A stretch of 53,973 bases of DNA from CALSPH01 sp041690035 (GTDB lineage Bacteria > Bacteroidota > Bacteroidia > NS11-12g > UBA955), in NCBI GenBank assembly GCA_041690035.1, contig JBDNFC010000004.1, positions 1-53,973 of the forward strand, read 5' to 3'. The notes beneath the pieces were generated by a model that was not told the DNA's origin, searched no databases, and saw only the letters and a program-made list of their open reading frames with translations. How positions within the stretch are numbered: position 1 is the first letter of the stretch; the number at the start of each line of letters is the position of its first letter. Below, piece by piece: positions 9,207 through 18,315 of this stretch. Position numbers and translations under genes: made by a program.

Positions 9207-10247
9207 ATGTTTGCCATACTTAGCGAACCGTCATCTGTCAAAGATGCACTTAATTTATTAAGAAAAGCAATGCGTTTTCAGAGGCTACGAAATGGTATAA
9301 AAATATACCGTAGTTTTTTAAAAGCCAGTAAAAACAAAGCTACTGTCATGAGAGGTATGCCAGTAGCAGCAAGCATAGAGCCTACTACTTCGTGTAATCT
9401 TAGGTGTCCACAATGCCCTAGTGGTTTGCGCTCTTTTACAAGAGATACTGGCAAACTAGACATACTTTTTTACGAAAAATTTATTGAAGATAATTATAAA
9501 ACATTGCTTTATTTATTGCTTTATTTTCAAGGAGAGCCCTACCTGCATCCTCAATTTTTGCTAATGGTAAAAATAGCCGCTAAGCGAAAAATATATACTG
9601 CCACTAGCACAAATGCCCATTATTTGGACAAAAAAACTGCTCAAAATACCGTGGAAAGTGGCTTGGACAGAATTATTATTTCTATCGATGGTGTTACCAC
9701 AGAAAGTTACAAAAAATACCGCATAGGAGGAAATTTAGAAAAAGTATTGCAAGGCACAAAAAATTTAGTAGAAGCCAAGAAAAGCCAAAAGTGTAAAACA
9801 CCATTTATTATATGGCAATTTATTGTTTTTAAACACAATGAGGGTGAAATTAGTGCCGTAAAGAAATTAGGCAAACAACTTGGGGTAGATTTAGTGTCTA
9901 TTAAAACAGCCCAAGTATATGATGATAAAGGTGCAGAAGAGTTATTGCCTAAAAATGACCAATATAACAGATATACAAAAAATCATAGCCTGAAATTAGC
10001 AGAAAATAATCACTCTAAATGTTGGAAAATGTGGCACAGCTGCGTGGTAACATGGGATGGAAATGTGGTGCCATGTTGTTTTGATAAAGATGCTAGCTAT
10101 CAATTTGGCAATCTAAAAACAAATTCATTAGCGCATATTTGGCACAATGAAAAATATGAAGCTTTTAGAAACACATTGTGGCAGGGACGAAAAAATATCC
10201 CCATTTGTAATAATTGCTCTGAAGGAGTAAAAGTGTGGGAATTTTAA
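9207..10247 (+). CDS. Radical SAM/SPASM-domain enzyme
   Basis: 346-residue cytosolic enzyme. The radical SAM cluster motif CNLRCPQC has cysteines at 63, 67 and 70 (CxxxCxxC), followed by the barrel segments QGEPYLHP and DRIIISIDGVT. The C-terminal SPASM region carries further cysteines for auxiliary Fe-S clusters: C272, C279, C290, C291, C334 and C337 (CWKMWHSC, VVPCCFDKD, CNNC). SPASM enzymes modify peptides or proteins, or act on sugars and nucleotides; I see no precursor peptide gene beside it, so the substrate is unknown. It is the third gene of the tamB-reductase operon. About 50 residues of basic N-terminal extension precede the first cysteine. Confidence 0.9.
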   Translation: MFAILSEPSSVKDALNLLRKAMRFQRLRNGIKIYRSFLKASKNKATVMRGMPVAASIEPTTSCNLRCPQCPSGLRSFTRDTGKLDILFYEKFIEDNYKTLLYLLLYFQGEPYLHPQFLLMVKIAAKRKIYTATSTNAHYLDKKTAQNTVESGLDRIIISIDGVTTESYKKYRIGGNLEKVLQGTKNLVEAKKSQKCKTPFIIWQFIVFKHNEGEISAVKKLGKQLGVDLVSIKTAQVYDDKGAEELLPKNDQYNRYTKNHSLKLAENNHSKCWKMWHSCVVTWDGNVVPCCFDKDASYQFGNLKTNSLAHIWHNEKYEAFRNTLWQGRKNIPICNNCSEGVKVWEF

Positions 10248-10292
10248 ATTAAAAACCTTATAAATTATACCATTAAATACTGAATTTTTCTG

Positions 10293-11279
10293 CTAATTAA
10301 AATCTTTTATAGCCTGACTTTTACCGCTGTTAGTAATAATATGAGGTGTGCCAACACTATCTGATAAATAGCCTATGATAGAGAAATCTAGATGTTGTTT
10401 AATGGCCTGATAATCATCTTGATCTATAATAAAACAAAGTTCATAATCTTCGCCACCATGCAGTGCGGCTGTTGTCGTATCTATGGCAAATGTCATACAT
10501 TGACTTTGTGTTTCTGGGTCAATTGGCAATTTGTTTTCATAAATAAGTGGCGAAAATTCTAATTCTTCGTCCATTGCAATCAAGGTTTTTGCCAATCCAT
10601 TGGTAACAGTATAAACCATTTTAGGAATTATGTCTAAATCTTTGAGCACCGCCCAAGCATCCATGGGCAAATTAGGTTTAAGGTGCCTGCCTACAATATA
10701 ATTTTTCTGCTCCAAATCTGGCTGAAGATCAGGGTTTTCGTTAAAAATTTTCTTTTCCCTTTCCAATAACAATAGTCCCATATATGCTGCACCCAAATCG
10801 CCTGTAACTACTATCAAATCGCCTACTTTTAGCTCTTCCTTTTTTGCAATTTCAACGGTTTTTCCGTATGCAGAAGCTGATATATAAATACCCTCTTTAG
10901 TAGTATTAATATCTTGCAACACACAGGGTATTTGATGCTGTTCGCCAAAAGCATATACCCCTCTCATAAATGTTTCTAACGCTTCTAAACTATACCTAGA
11001 ACTGCAAGAAATAAAAATACTGATGGCTGCGATCGGACTATTTTCTGCCAAATGCGACATGGCTGCTGCCACACATATTTTGTATCCCAAATGGCTCCAA
11101 GGGGTGTAGCTCAAATCAAAGTGCAGGTAATTATTCCATAATACCTGATGAATAAGCATTTGCTCCACTTGCAATAAATCAGTTTTTGGCAGTAATTGGT
11201 CATTAGCAGCGCGTAAACTTTTTAGCACGGTATCTTTACTCAGGGTATTCAAAGCGGTATTGTTACTGTTTTCAAACAT
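10293..11279 (-). CDS. ThiL-like (thiamine-monophosphate kinase family) protein with degenerate active site
   Basis: Protein of 328 residues starting at ATG 11279, where MFEN matches the usual start of Bacteroidota ThiL; the in-frame extension to 11294 lacks an ATG. The overall PurM/AIR-synthase fold is clear: HFDLSY, HLGYK, the long GDLIVVTGDLGAAYMGLLLLEREK block and GGEDYELCF are intact. However, from memory of the family, the metal/ATP-binding motifs are lost: GDDAA reads KTDLL, STDLLVEG reads HQVLWNNY, NLSD reads AMSH, the GGDTT region is altered to QDINTT and DISDGL reads TVTNGL. The reading frame is open, so this looks like a retained pseudoenzyme rather than a decayed gene. True ThiL phosphorylates thiamine monophosphate; I would not assign that activity here. 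Its -7 box sits 4 nt from the start. Confidence 0.8.
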   Translation of the reverse strand: MFENSNNTALNTLSKDTVLKSLRAANDQLLPKTDLLQVEQMLIHQVLWNNYLHFDLSYTPWSHLGYKICVAAAMSHLAENSPIAAISIFISCSSRYSLEALETFMRGVYAFGEQHQIPCVLQDINTTKEGIYISASAYGKTVEIAKKEELKVGDLIVVTGDLGAAYMGLLLLEREKKIFNENPDLQPDLEQKNYIVGRHLKPNLPMDAWAVLKDLDIIPKMVYTVTNGLAKTLIAMDEELEFSPLIYENKLPIDPETQSQCMTFAIDTTTAALHGGEDYELCFIIDQDDYQAIKQHLDFSIIGYLSDSVGTPHIITNSGKSQAIKDFN

Positions 11280-11283
11280 TGTG

Positions 11284-11291
11284 CAAAAATA
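11284..11291 (-). promoter_or_regulatory. Putative -7 promoter box TATTTTTG, 4 nt before the ThiL-like start codon
   Basis: Minus-strand TAnnTTTG match. With a transcription start 4-7 nt after the box, the mRNA would begin at or within a few bases of the ATG (11279), i.e. be leaderless. Confidence 0.5.
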
Positions 11292-11342
11292 CATTTATTA
11301 AAGCAACATTGCTGCTCAAAATTATTTACTACCTATTTGCAT

Positions 11343-11912
11343 TTATTTTGATTGCGCACTCTTGTTTTTTTTGACGGCTTGCAATTTTTTTTGCTGTTCT
11401 TCATTCAATATAGATTTCAGTTCTGTTTTTAGTGCTTTCCTATCTTCTTTTATTGTTTCCTTTGTTTTGCTTTCAAAATAACGGGTATAGGCCATATTTA
11501 CAGCTGCTTTTTGTTGCAAAGATAAATTTAGATTTTTGTCTAGGCTATCTGTAAAGTATTGAGCCCTTGCTTTTACTTTTGCCTTGTTTTTTTCTTGTTT
11601 TATTATCTCCTTATCTTTTGTAAAATTATCATACTGTGTGGGGGTAAAAATTACTTTTATTATAGAATCCCACTGCCTATTTAATTTTTGCTTAATTGAA
11701 TGATTGGCTTTTTTATTAGGCATTGTTTTCACAGAATCTCTTTGCGGTTTTAAGTAGTTTTTTGCTTCTTTTAATTGTTGTTTTTGCACTTCAGTCAGTG
11801 CATACTTTTGCGCCAAACTGTCAGTGTTCATCTTTTGATGATTTTTTTGTGCATTTACATTTATAGCTACCCATACAAGGCAACAGGCAGTGATTAATTT
11901 TGTAGTTTTCAT
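11343..11912 (-). CDS. Secreted lysine-rich periplasmic protein, Spy/CpxP-like
   Basis: 189 residues with a clear signal peptide (MKTTKLITACCLVWVAINVNAQ, cleavage near 21). The mature part is highly charged, lysine/glutamine-rich and predicted all-helical. Segments such as YALTEVQKQQLKEA, NLSLQQKAAVNMAYTRY and ILNEEQQKKLQAVKK resemble the LTxxQ-type helical hairpins of Spy/CpxP periplasmic chaperones and the many Spy-like proteins of Bacteroidota. That similarity is by pattern only and no specific family was confirmed. A role in envelope stress or protein folding is inference. It reads in the same direction as the ThiL-like gene, 63 nt upstream of it, and has its own putative -7 box at 11984-11991. 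Confidence 0.65.
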   Translation of the reverse strand: MKTTKLITACCLVWVAINVNAQKNHQKMNTDSLAQKYALTEVQKQQLKEAKNYLKPQRDSVKTMPNKKANHSIKQKLNRQWDSIIKVIFTPTQYDNFTKDKEIIKQEKNKAKVKARAQYFTDSLDKNLNLSLQQKAAVNMAYTRYFESKTKETIKEDRKALKTELKSILNEEQQKKLQAVKKNKSAQSK

Positions 11913-12298
11913 AGTTTTTACTTGTTATTGTTCAATAAATTTAGATGTCATTGAATAAAAAAGGTTTAATCAAATTTTGAAAGCAAAACTATATTTTGAA
12001 AATGGATGCATTTAATAACAAAAAATAGTCTGAGCATAATTTTAGGAAATAGAAAAATAAAGGAACTTTAACCCAGATTACTCATTAAAGATTCTACTTA
12101 CTACCAAAACTAATTTAAACACAAGCGCACTCACGATTTTTATTCTTAAAATAGAACTACTTTTATAGCGAATTTAAATCTTGCAAGCCTGCTTAACTTA
12201 ATTGCATTGTTGACTGGCATTGCGAACTCTAAAGCGTAATTTGGATTTAACATAATAAGCAAAAAAAATAATGGTGCCATATTCAAGTTTTTAATTAT
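11913..12298. other. AT-rich intergenic region without a gene
   Basis: About 390 bp between two divergently oriented genes. Apart from the promoter box of the Spy-like gene at 11984 and the box at 12299 that follows, I see no open reading frame with coding character, no strong hairpin and no tRNA-like sequence. Confidence 0.6.
11984..11991 (-). promoter_or_regulatory. Putative -7 promoter box TAGTTTTG for the Spy-like gene
   Basis: Minus-strand match to TAnnTTTG, 71 nt upstream of the ATG at 11912. No clear -33 element. Confidence 0.35.
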
Positions 12299-12306
12299 TA
12301 TATTTG
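12299..12306 (+). promoter_or_regulatory. Putative -7 promoter box TATATTTG for the Calx-beta protein gene
   Basis: TAnnTTTG match 24 nt before the ATG at 12331. It overlaps the upstream TTG codon at 12304 that would otherwise extend the reading frame, and so argues that the ATG is the true start. Confidence 0.55.
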
Positions 12307-12330
12307 CAAACTATAACAATAAATAATTCT

Positions 12331-15300
12331 ATGAAATTTAAAAAATCATTACTCATTCTACTTTCAGGTATCACAAGCTTGCCTTTATTGTCTCAAAATA
12401 TTACTAATGGCAATTTAATAAAAGATATCGTACCATCCAATATGACCGAAGGAGGCACCAATAGACTTGCTACATTTTTTCGTGCAAATATTACAGGACT
12501 AATGCCAGGCGAAACCTATTATTACTATGTAAGGGCTGCAAGTGCAGCAGATATTGGCACCAATTATGCGGGCGTAGGTGGCAGCTTATTTTTTAGTGTA
12601 GATAGTGCTTCTAAATATGTTTCTGTCCCAGCCTTTACAGCCGGAAACTTTGATTCTTTTACCGTTACAAATCCTATTGAAAGCAGGTGGTTTGGATTTG
12701 TAGGATCTTCTAATTCTAGATTTGATGCAGGAAAATTCGTAATCCCGGTTGTATATCTAAAAAGTGCAAACCCTTTGAATTCTTTCAATGTAAAATTTGC
12801 GCTCAATGATTCTATCAAAACCATGGCTTTCAGCACATCTTCTGGCGCTAACAATATTACTGGAATTTACGGGTTATCGCAGGGGAATGTAAAAGACCTT
12901 GTAATATTATACGATACCATTGCAGGTAATAGAAAACCATTAAGCATTGCGTTAATAGAATCTGATAATTTTGGTTCTAATAACTTTACTGCACCCTCTT
13001 TTTATTCTAATAATGTAGATAGTGTTAAAGGTGCTTGGGGCGCTATAGTGCCCAACGCCTTGGCCAATGGGGTGCGCAGAATTGTAAGAAGAAGCCTAGC
13101 CAACAATGCAGTGCTTCATACCCAATTAGACAGCAATGGAATTTGGCTAAACATAAATACAAAAGACCCAAGAGGTGGAAGCAGTACGCCACTTATTCTT
13201 TCATCAACTGAGGCTGCACTTGTGCCTACAGAGGTAAACTTTAGAAATTCATTTGTAAGTATAGACGAAGCCTCCGACTCTTTTACCGTGGTTATAACTA
13301 GAAAATATACTACAGAAGATACTGCAAGCATTACCATAAACTTAGTAGGCGGCACTGCAACCAACAATTCAGATTTTGTGTGGCTTGGAAACCGTACCTT
13401 TAGATTTGCACCCGGAGTTACTCAATCCGATTCAATGAAATTTAAAATTACTGATGACAATCTTTCAGAAGGCTTAGAGGTGCTTACACTAAAACTTATT
13501 AATCCTGTAAATTGTATTGCAGGTGATGGCGGCACCCTTAGTTTAACCATAATAGATAATGATATACCTATTATAAGTTTTGTAGATAAAAACATACTGA
13601 GTAGAGAGGATTTAGGCAATGTGCAGGCAAGAATGGCTATCAAAAACGGCACAATAGGCACCACCACAGTTCAAGCAGTGGTAAAGAGTAAAGGACTATT
13701 GACAACTATTCCTGGAGAATTTTTCTTAAGTTTTGGCAATGCCAACGATACGTTAATGAGCTTTATTAATGGATTGGCAAATGATACAATTAAGTTAAAT
13801 GGTTTTGTTATAGACGAGGCCTCAATAGATGCGCGCGACAGCATAGAAATAGTATTAAGAAATCCATCGGGGCTAGCCATTTTAGGTGCAGACTCTATAT
13901 TAAGAGTGGTAATTAGAGACAATGATGCACCAGCAGGCGTTAGGTTTGTAAGCAACGACTTTTCTATTGGTGAGAATGCTGGAAATGCACAAGTAGCGAT
14001 AGAGTTACTAAACAGAAATGCCAATCCAAGCGATTTTTCATTAAAATATATCCCCAATAGGTCTTCGGCTTCAGAAGGAAGCGATTTTACTTTCAACCCT
14101 ACTTCTCAAATTTATTCTTTTGGCACTAGCGGTTCTGATTCTTTTACCATCAATATTCCAATTATTAATGATGATTTATTTGAACCAAACGAAGTAATTA
14201 TTTTTGCTGTCCAAGGCACAGTAAATGCGCTTACATTTAAAGAAGATACCCTAAGAATAACAATTCTCAATGATGATAAACCACGTCTAAGAATAGATAC
14301 TGCTACAGCAATTAATCCAATAAATGGAAATGCCATAAATCTAAACAGAGATTGCCGAATAACTGGTGTGGTACATGGATTTAATAGAGTGGTAACTGGT
14401 TTAGAAATGACAGTGATAGACGCCACTGGAGGAATACAAGTAGCTTCTGCATTGAGAACTTTTGGCTATGTTTTTAAAGAACGTGATAGCATAACAGTGA
14501 GTGGCATAATAAGTCAGATTAAAGGCGTAGTGCAAATTTCTAATTTGGATACCATTATTCTACACAAAAACAACGCAATTTTAAGAACACCTGCCTCAGT
14601 GCAAAATTATGGAGAAAACACAGAACAAGAATATGTTATCAATACTAATGTAAAATTTGTAAATATTGCAGCATGGCCAAACCTACTAAGACCAGCTAAT
14701 ACTGAAGAAACTATTCAGGCAGTTAATGCACAAGGCGATACCCTAACATTGAGAATTGATTCTGAAGGCCCTTTTAACGGCACAATGGCTCCAAGCATTG
14801 CTTCCTATTACACTCTTACTGGTATTGGCAGCCAAAATGATATAACATCACCTTTCTTGTCTAATTATTATTTAGATTTGACTTCCTATAGTTTGGTAAA
14901 TTCACCAAGCGTTAGATTTGAAAAAACCGCAATAAGCAATTCTGAAAAGCTTGATTCAACAGAATTAATAAAATTAATATTTGACAATAGTGGTTTGCAA
15001 AATACAGGTTTTAATATTGTTTTAAAAGGTGGTACAGCAGTAATGGGCGCAGATTTTACCTTTTCGACTTTGAATCAAAATTTGATTTCGACTGTTTCAT
15101 CATACGATTTTCAAGTTAATTTGACAGACAATATATTAAAAGATGGTAACAGAACCATTCTTTTGGCGATAAGAAACCCAACCTTTGGGGTAAAAATTGG
15201 TAACGATAGTGTACTGACAATTACAGTAATCGATGATGAATCTAGGATTAAAGATGTAAATCCAAATTTAGTTAAAATTTATCCAAACCCTGCTGAAAAC

Positions 15301-15489
15301 ACTTTGACCTTCGAAAGCAAGTTTGCAATAGATTATATAAACATTTATAATATCAATGGCGCAATCGTAGCAAACAAATCGCTTAATAATAACCAAATCT
15401 TAGATATTACAGATTTAGCAACTGGTATTTATCAATTGGTATTTAAAGTAAACGGAGAATTAGTAACGGCAAGAATTCAGAAAAAATAA
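12331..15489 (+). CDS. Large secreted Calx-beta repeat protein with T9SS sorting domain
   Basis: 1052 residues from ATG 12331, which begins a canonical signal peptide (MKFKKSLLILLSGITSLPLLSQ); a TTG 27 nt upstream lies inside the promoter box and is rejected. After an N-terminal beta domain (about 25-290) come three successive Calx-beta modules, each opening with a VxF...SIxEA-type strand and closing in IDND, IRDND or LNDD. Then follows an OB-fold-like stretch (TGVVHGFNRVVTGLEMTVID, about 680-760), another beta region, a fourth Calx-beta module (from VRFEKTAISNSEK) and a type A sorting domain (VKIYPNPAENTLTF, ATGIYQLVFK). Calx-beta modules bind calcium and build extended adhesin-like stalks. 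Probably a surface or secreted adhesive or hydrolase-associated protein; no catalytic domain recognised. Confidence 0.85.
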   Translation: MKFKKSLLILLSGITSLPLLSQNITNGNLIKDIVPSNMTEGGTNRLATFFRANITGLMPGETYYYYVRAASAADIGTNYAGVGGSLFFSVDSASKYVSVPAFTAGNFDSFTVTNPIESRWFGFVGSSNSRFDAGKFVIPVVYLKSANPLNSFNVKFALNDSIKTMAFSTSSGANNITGIYGLSQGNVKDLVILYDTIAGNRKPLSIALIESDNFGSNNFTAPSFYSNNVDSVKGAWGAIVPNALANGVRRIVRRSLANNAVLHTQLDSNGIWLNINTKDPRGGSSTPLILSSTEAALVPTEVNFRNSFVSIDEASDSFTVVITRKYTTEDTASITINLVGGTATNNSDFVWLGNRTFRFAPGVTQSDSMKFKITDDNLSEGLEVLTLKLINPVNCIAGDGGTLSLTIIDNDIPIISFVDKNILSREDLGNVQARMAIKNGTIGTTTVQAVVKSKGLLTTIPGEFFLSFGNANDTLMSFINGLANDTIKLNGFVIDEASIDARDSIEIVLRNPSGLAILGADSILRVVIRDNDAPAGVRFVSNDFSIGENAGNAQVAIELLNRNANPSDFSLKYIPNRSSASEGSDFTFNPTSQIYSFGTSGSDSFTINIPIINDDLFEPNEVIIFAVQGTVNALTFKEDTLRITILNDDKPRLRIDTATAINPINGNAINLNRDCRITGVVHGFNRVVTGLEMTVIDATGGIQVASALRTFGYVFKERDSITVSGIISQIKGVVQISNLDTIILHKNNAILRTPASVQNYGENTEQEYVINTNVKFVNIAAWPNLLRPANTEETIQAVNAQGDTLTLRIDSEGPFNGTMAPSIASYYTLTGIGSQNDITSPFLSNYYLDLTSYSLVNSPSVRFEKTAISNSEKLDSTELIKLIFDNSGLQNTGFNIVLKGGTAVMGADFTFSTLNQNLISTVSSYDFQVNLTDNILKDGNRTILLAIRNPTFGVKIGNDSVLTITVIDDESRIKDVNPNLVKIYPNPAENTLTFESKFAIDYINIYNINGAIVANKSLNNNQILDITDLATGIYQLVFKVNGELVTARIQKK

Positions 15490-15557
15490 CCTTAAAACCA
15501 TAGTGTAAAGGTGTTTTAGAAAGTAAAGCACATTTATAAATTTATCAAACCCAACTA

Positions 15558-17273
15558 TTGAAATTAATTGCCTATTTTATTAAAAGTTTTTTGGCAATAG
15601 TGCCAAAAACTTATAAAAAGAAAAGCAAGAAAATACTTTTTTTAGTAGCCATTCAATCTATTGCCGATGTGGTAGGATTGGCGGCCATTGTGCCAGTATT
15701 AATGCTTGCTATTGATGGACATTTTTTAGAAAAAAGTCAGAAATTGCGCTCCGTTTACGAACATTTTGACTTTAACACAGAGGCGCAGTTTTTAATTGTG
15801 TTAATTATTTTTGTATTTATTTTTTTTACAATAAAAAATTGGTTTGCATTTTGGTTACAGCATTATATAAAAAAAACAACAAGTGGCATAGTGGCTCATT
15901 GCACCGATATTAAATACAGACATTTTATAGAAAAAGAGTATGAAGAAATAATAAGTAAAGGAACGCCCGACTTTATTAACAGTGTGATGAATATACCTTT
16001 TCATTATGCCACAGGCATGCTTTTACCTTTTATAAATCTTTTTTCCGAAACATTGGTGGTAATACTATTTGCATTTTTTGCATTTTACAATCCAATGGTG
16101 TTTTTAGTGCTGCTGCTATGTTTGGGTCCTGCTATATTTTTGATAAACAGGGCTATTAAATCTAAAATTGTGCACCTAGGCGAAATTAGCGGCAAACTTA
16201 GAGAAGATGCCTTAAAAGAACTCAATATTGGTATTAGCGGATTAACAGAAATAAAGGTTAGCAATCTTGGCGCTTTTTTTATTGAAAGATTTGTAGAGAA
16301 ACAATTTTCTTATACAAAAAACGAAATGCGCTCCATGACATACCAAAGTGTACCTAGTAGAATGCTCGAGTTAATGGCATTGCTTGCCATTATAATATTA
16401 GTGATTTATGGTTTTTTTTATTGCGATAATCCCAGTGAAGTTCGTATACTTGGGGCATTATTTGTCATCAGTATTTTCAGACTTATACCAGCTATAAACA
16501 GAATATTGGTGGCCTTAATGCATCTAAAAATATATAAATATACCACAGATCAATTATTAGAAGCTGCCAATTATGCATCTGCAGCGCAACAAAACATACT
16601 TTTTCAAGATCAAATTAAAATAGATCACCTTTATTATATCTATCCCAATGCCGATTTTTATACTTTAACAAATATAAATTTAACTATAAAAAAAGGAAGT
16701 ATTGTAGGACTAACCGGGGTTTCGGGAAGCGGAAAAACCACATTAATTAAGGTTTTATTAAAATTAGTTTCTCCAAGCAAAGGATGTATTTATGCAGATA
16801 ATTTAGCAATTGATGAAAAGCTCACTATGGCTTGGCAAAAAAAAATAGGCTATGTTGGGCAAATCACATACATTTTTGACGGCACAATCAAAGAGAATGT
16901 TTGCCTTGGCAAAAGTGAACAAATAGATATGCCAATGCTAAAATCTGTTCTTCAGCAATGCGGTTTAGAAGAATTTTCTTCCGAAAAAATGTTAGCGTAC
17001 CAAGTAGGCGAAAATGGAATAAAATTAAGTGAAGGCCAAAAACAGCGTTTATGTCTTGCACGTGTACTATACAAAAAAAGCGAAATTTTAATATTGGACG
17101 AAACCACAAGTGCCTTAGATGATGAAACCGAAAACCTAATTGGAAAAACTTTACAACAATTAGCAAAAAATAAGGTAAGCATCATTATTATTGCACATCG
17201 AAAAAACATATTGCGGTATTGCGATGAGATTTATGAAATAAAAGACAAGAATTTGATACCCTATAACCTATAA
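15558..17273 (+). CDS. ABC exporter (fused permease-ATPase), PglK/MsbA-like glycolipid flippase
   Basis: 571 residues: an N-terminal six-helix exporter domain (about 20-320) fused to an ATPase domain (about 350-571) with Walker A GVSGSGKTTL (about 388), signature LSEGQKQR (about 490), Walker B ILILDET (about 512) and the switch histidine in IIAHR. The N-terminal region (PKTYKKKSKK followed by DVVGLAAIVPVL) resembles PglK-type flippases of lipid-linked oligosaccharides more than drug exporters. It begins at TTG 15558, 68 nt after the previous gene, and is followed at 5 nt by the sugar oxidoreductase. Position at the head of a glycan operon supports flipping of a lipid-linked saccharide, which is inference; lipid A-core or drug export cannot be excluded. 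Confidence 0.85.
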   Translation: MKLIAYFIKSFLAIVPKTYKKKSKKILFLVAIQSIADVVGLAAIVPVLMLAIDGHFLEKSQKLRSVYEHFDFNTEAQFLIVLIIFVFIFFTIKNWFAFWLQHYIKKTTSGIVAHCTDIKYRHFIEKEYEEIISKGTPDFINSVMNIPFHYATGMLLPFINLFSETLVVILFAFFAFYNPMVFLVLLLCLGPAIFLINRAIKSKIVHLGEISGKLREDALKELNIGISGLTEIKVSNLGAFFIERFVEKQFSYTKNEMRSMTYQSVPSRMLELMALLAIIILVIYGFFYCDNPSEVRILGALFVISIFRLIPAINRILVALMHLKIYKYTTDQLLEAANYASAAQQNILFQDQIKIDHLYYIYPNADFYTLTNINLTIKKGSIVGLTGVSGSGKTTLIKVLLKLVSPSKGCIYADNLAIDEKLTMAWQKKIGYVGQITYIFDGTIKENVCLGKSEQIDMPMLKSVLQQCGLEEFSSEKMLAYQVGENGIKLSEGQKQRLCLARVLYKKSEILILDETTSALDDETENLIGKTLQQLAKNKVSIIIIAHRKNILRYCDEIYEIKDKNLIPYNL

Positions 17274-17278
17274 TACAC

Positions 17279-18301
17279 ATGAACGAACCTATAAAATTTG
17301 CCATAATTGGCGCTGGCCACATCGGAAAAAGACATGCAGAAATGGTGAGCAGAAATCCACAATGCACCCTTGTAGCCCTCTGTGATGTAAAACCTAAAGA
17401 AAGCCTCGGCATTGCTAATTATGATGTACCTTTCTATCAAGATGTGGAAGAAATGCTTGCCAAAGAAAATATTGATGTGGTATGTATTGCAACCCCTAAT
17501 GGATTGCATGCCCAACATGCAATGTTAGGATTAAAGGCAAATAAACACATTTTAGTAGAAAAACCAATGGCACTTACCAAAGCAGAATGCGAAAAAATTA
17601 TTTTTAAAGCTATGCAAGTGGGTAAACATGTTTTTTGTGTGATGCAAAACAGATACTCTCCCCCTGCTCAATGGATAAAAGAATTATTACAAGAAAATAC
17701 GCTTGGCGCTATTTTTATGGTTCAAATAAATTGTTATTGGAATAGGGATGAAAGGTATTATAAAAAAGAAGGATGGAAAGGCAGAAGAGATTTAGATGGG
17801 GGAACTTTATTTACTCAGTTTTCTCATTTTATTGATATTATGTATTGGCTATTTGGAGATATTAAAGATATTCAGGCCAAATTTAATAATTTTAATCACC
17901 CAAATTCTATAGAGTTTGAAGACAGCGGATTTGTAAATTTTAATCTTGTAGACGGTGGCATGGGTTCATTAAACTATTCCACAAGTGTATGGGATAATAA
18001 TTTTGAAAGCAGCCTTACTGTTATTGGCGAAAAAGGAACAATAAAAATTGGTGGGCAATATATGAACGAGGTGGAACTGTGCAATATAGAAAACTACACC
18101 ATGCCTGTTCTTCCTCCATCTAATCCCGCAAATGATTATGGACTTTATAAAGGATCTGCTGCAAATCATAACTATATATTTGAGAATGTTGTGGATGTGC
18201 TGCTATATGGCAAACCAGCTACTACCAATGCCTTAGAGGGCATGAAAGTGGTAGATATTATAGAACGTATTTACGAACATAACACCTATAGGTTGAAATA
18301 A
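17279..18301 (+). CDS. Gfo/Idh/MocA-family NAD(P)-dependent sugar oxidoreductase
   Basis: 340 residues, cytosolic. N-terminal Rossmann domain with IIGAGHIGKRHAEM, CIATPNGLHAQHA and the family-typical EKPMALT. The C-terminal alpha/beta domain holds the candidate active site (LDGGTLFTQFSHFIDIMYWLFGD, with conserved D and H). Members in surface-polysaccharide loci oxidise UDP-linked amino-sugars (WlbA/WbpB-like) or act on other nucleotide sugars; the neighbours (flippase, GT2, Wzm/Wzt) make such a role likely, though the exact substrate is not readable. Tightly packed: 5 nt after the ABC exporter and 14 nt before the glycosyltransferase. Confidence 0.88.
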   Translation: MNEPIKFAIIGAGHIGKRHAEMVSRNPQCTLVALCDVKPKESLGIANYDVPFYQDVEEMLAKENIDVVCIATPNGLHAQHAMLGLKANKHILVEKPMALTKAECEKIIFKAMQVGKHVFCVMQNRYSPPAQWIKELLQENTLGAIFMVQINCYWNRDERYYKKEGWKGRRDLDGGTLFTQFSHFIDIMYWLFGDIKDIQAKFNNFNHPNSIEFEDSGFVNFNLVDGGMGSLNYSTSVWDNNFESSLTVIGEKGTIKIGGQYMNEVELCNIENYTMPVLPPSNPANDYGLYKGSAANHNYIFENVVDVLLYGKPATTNALEGMKVVDIIERIYEHNTYRLK

Positions 18302-18315
18302 AATAATTTTTTTTA

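Noticed and set aside
11913..12298. Small RNA or tRNA in the gap
   Set aside because: No T-loop GTTCRA motif, no stable GC stem, no terminator-like end.
12304..12330. TTG-initiated N-terminal extension of the Calx-beta protein
   Set aside because: The TTG is part of the -7 box TATATTTG and the added residues precede a complete signal peptide beginning at ATG 12331.
13671..14096. 141-codon antisense frame in the Calx-beta gene
   Set aside because: Serine/leucine-rich shadow; the sense strand carries clear Calx-beta motifs.
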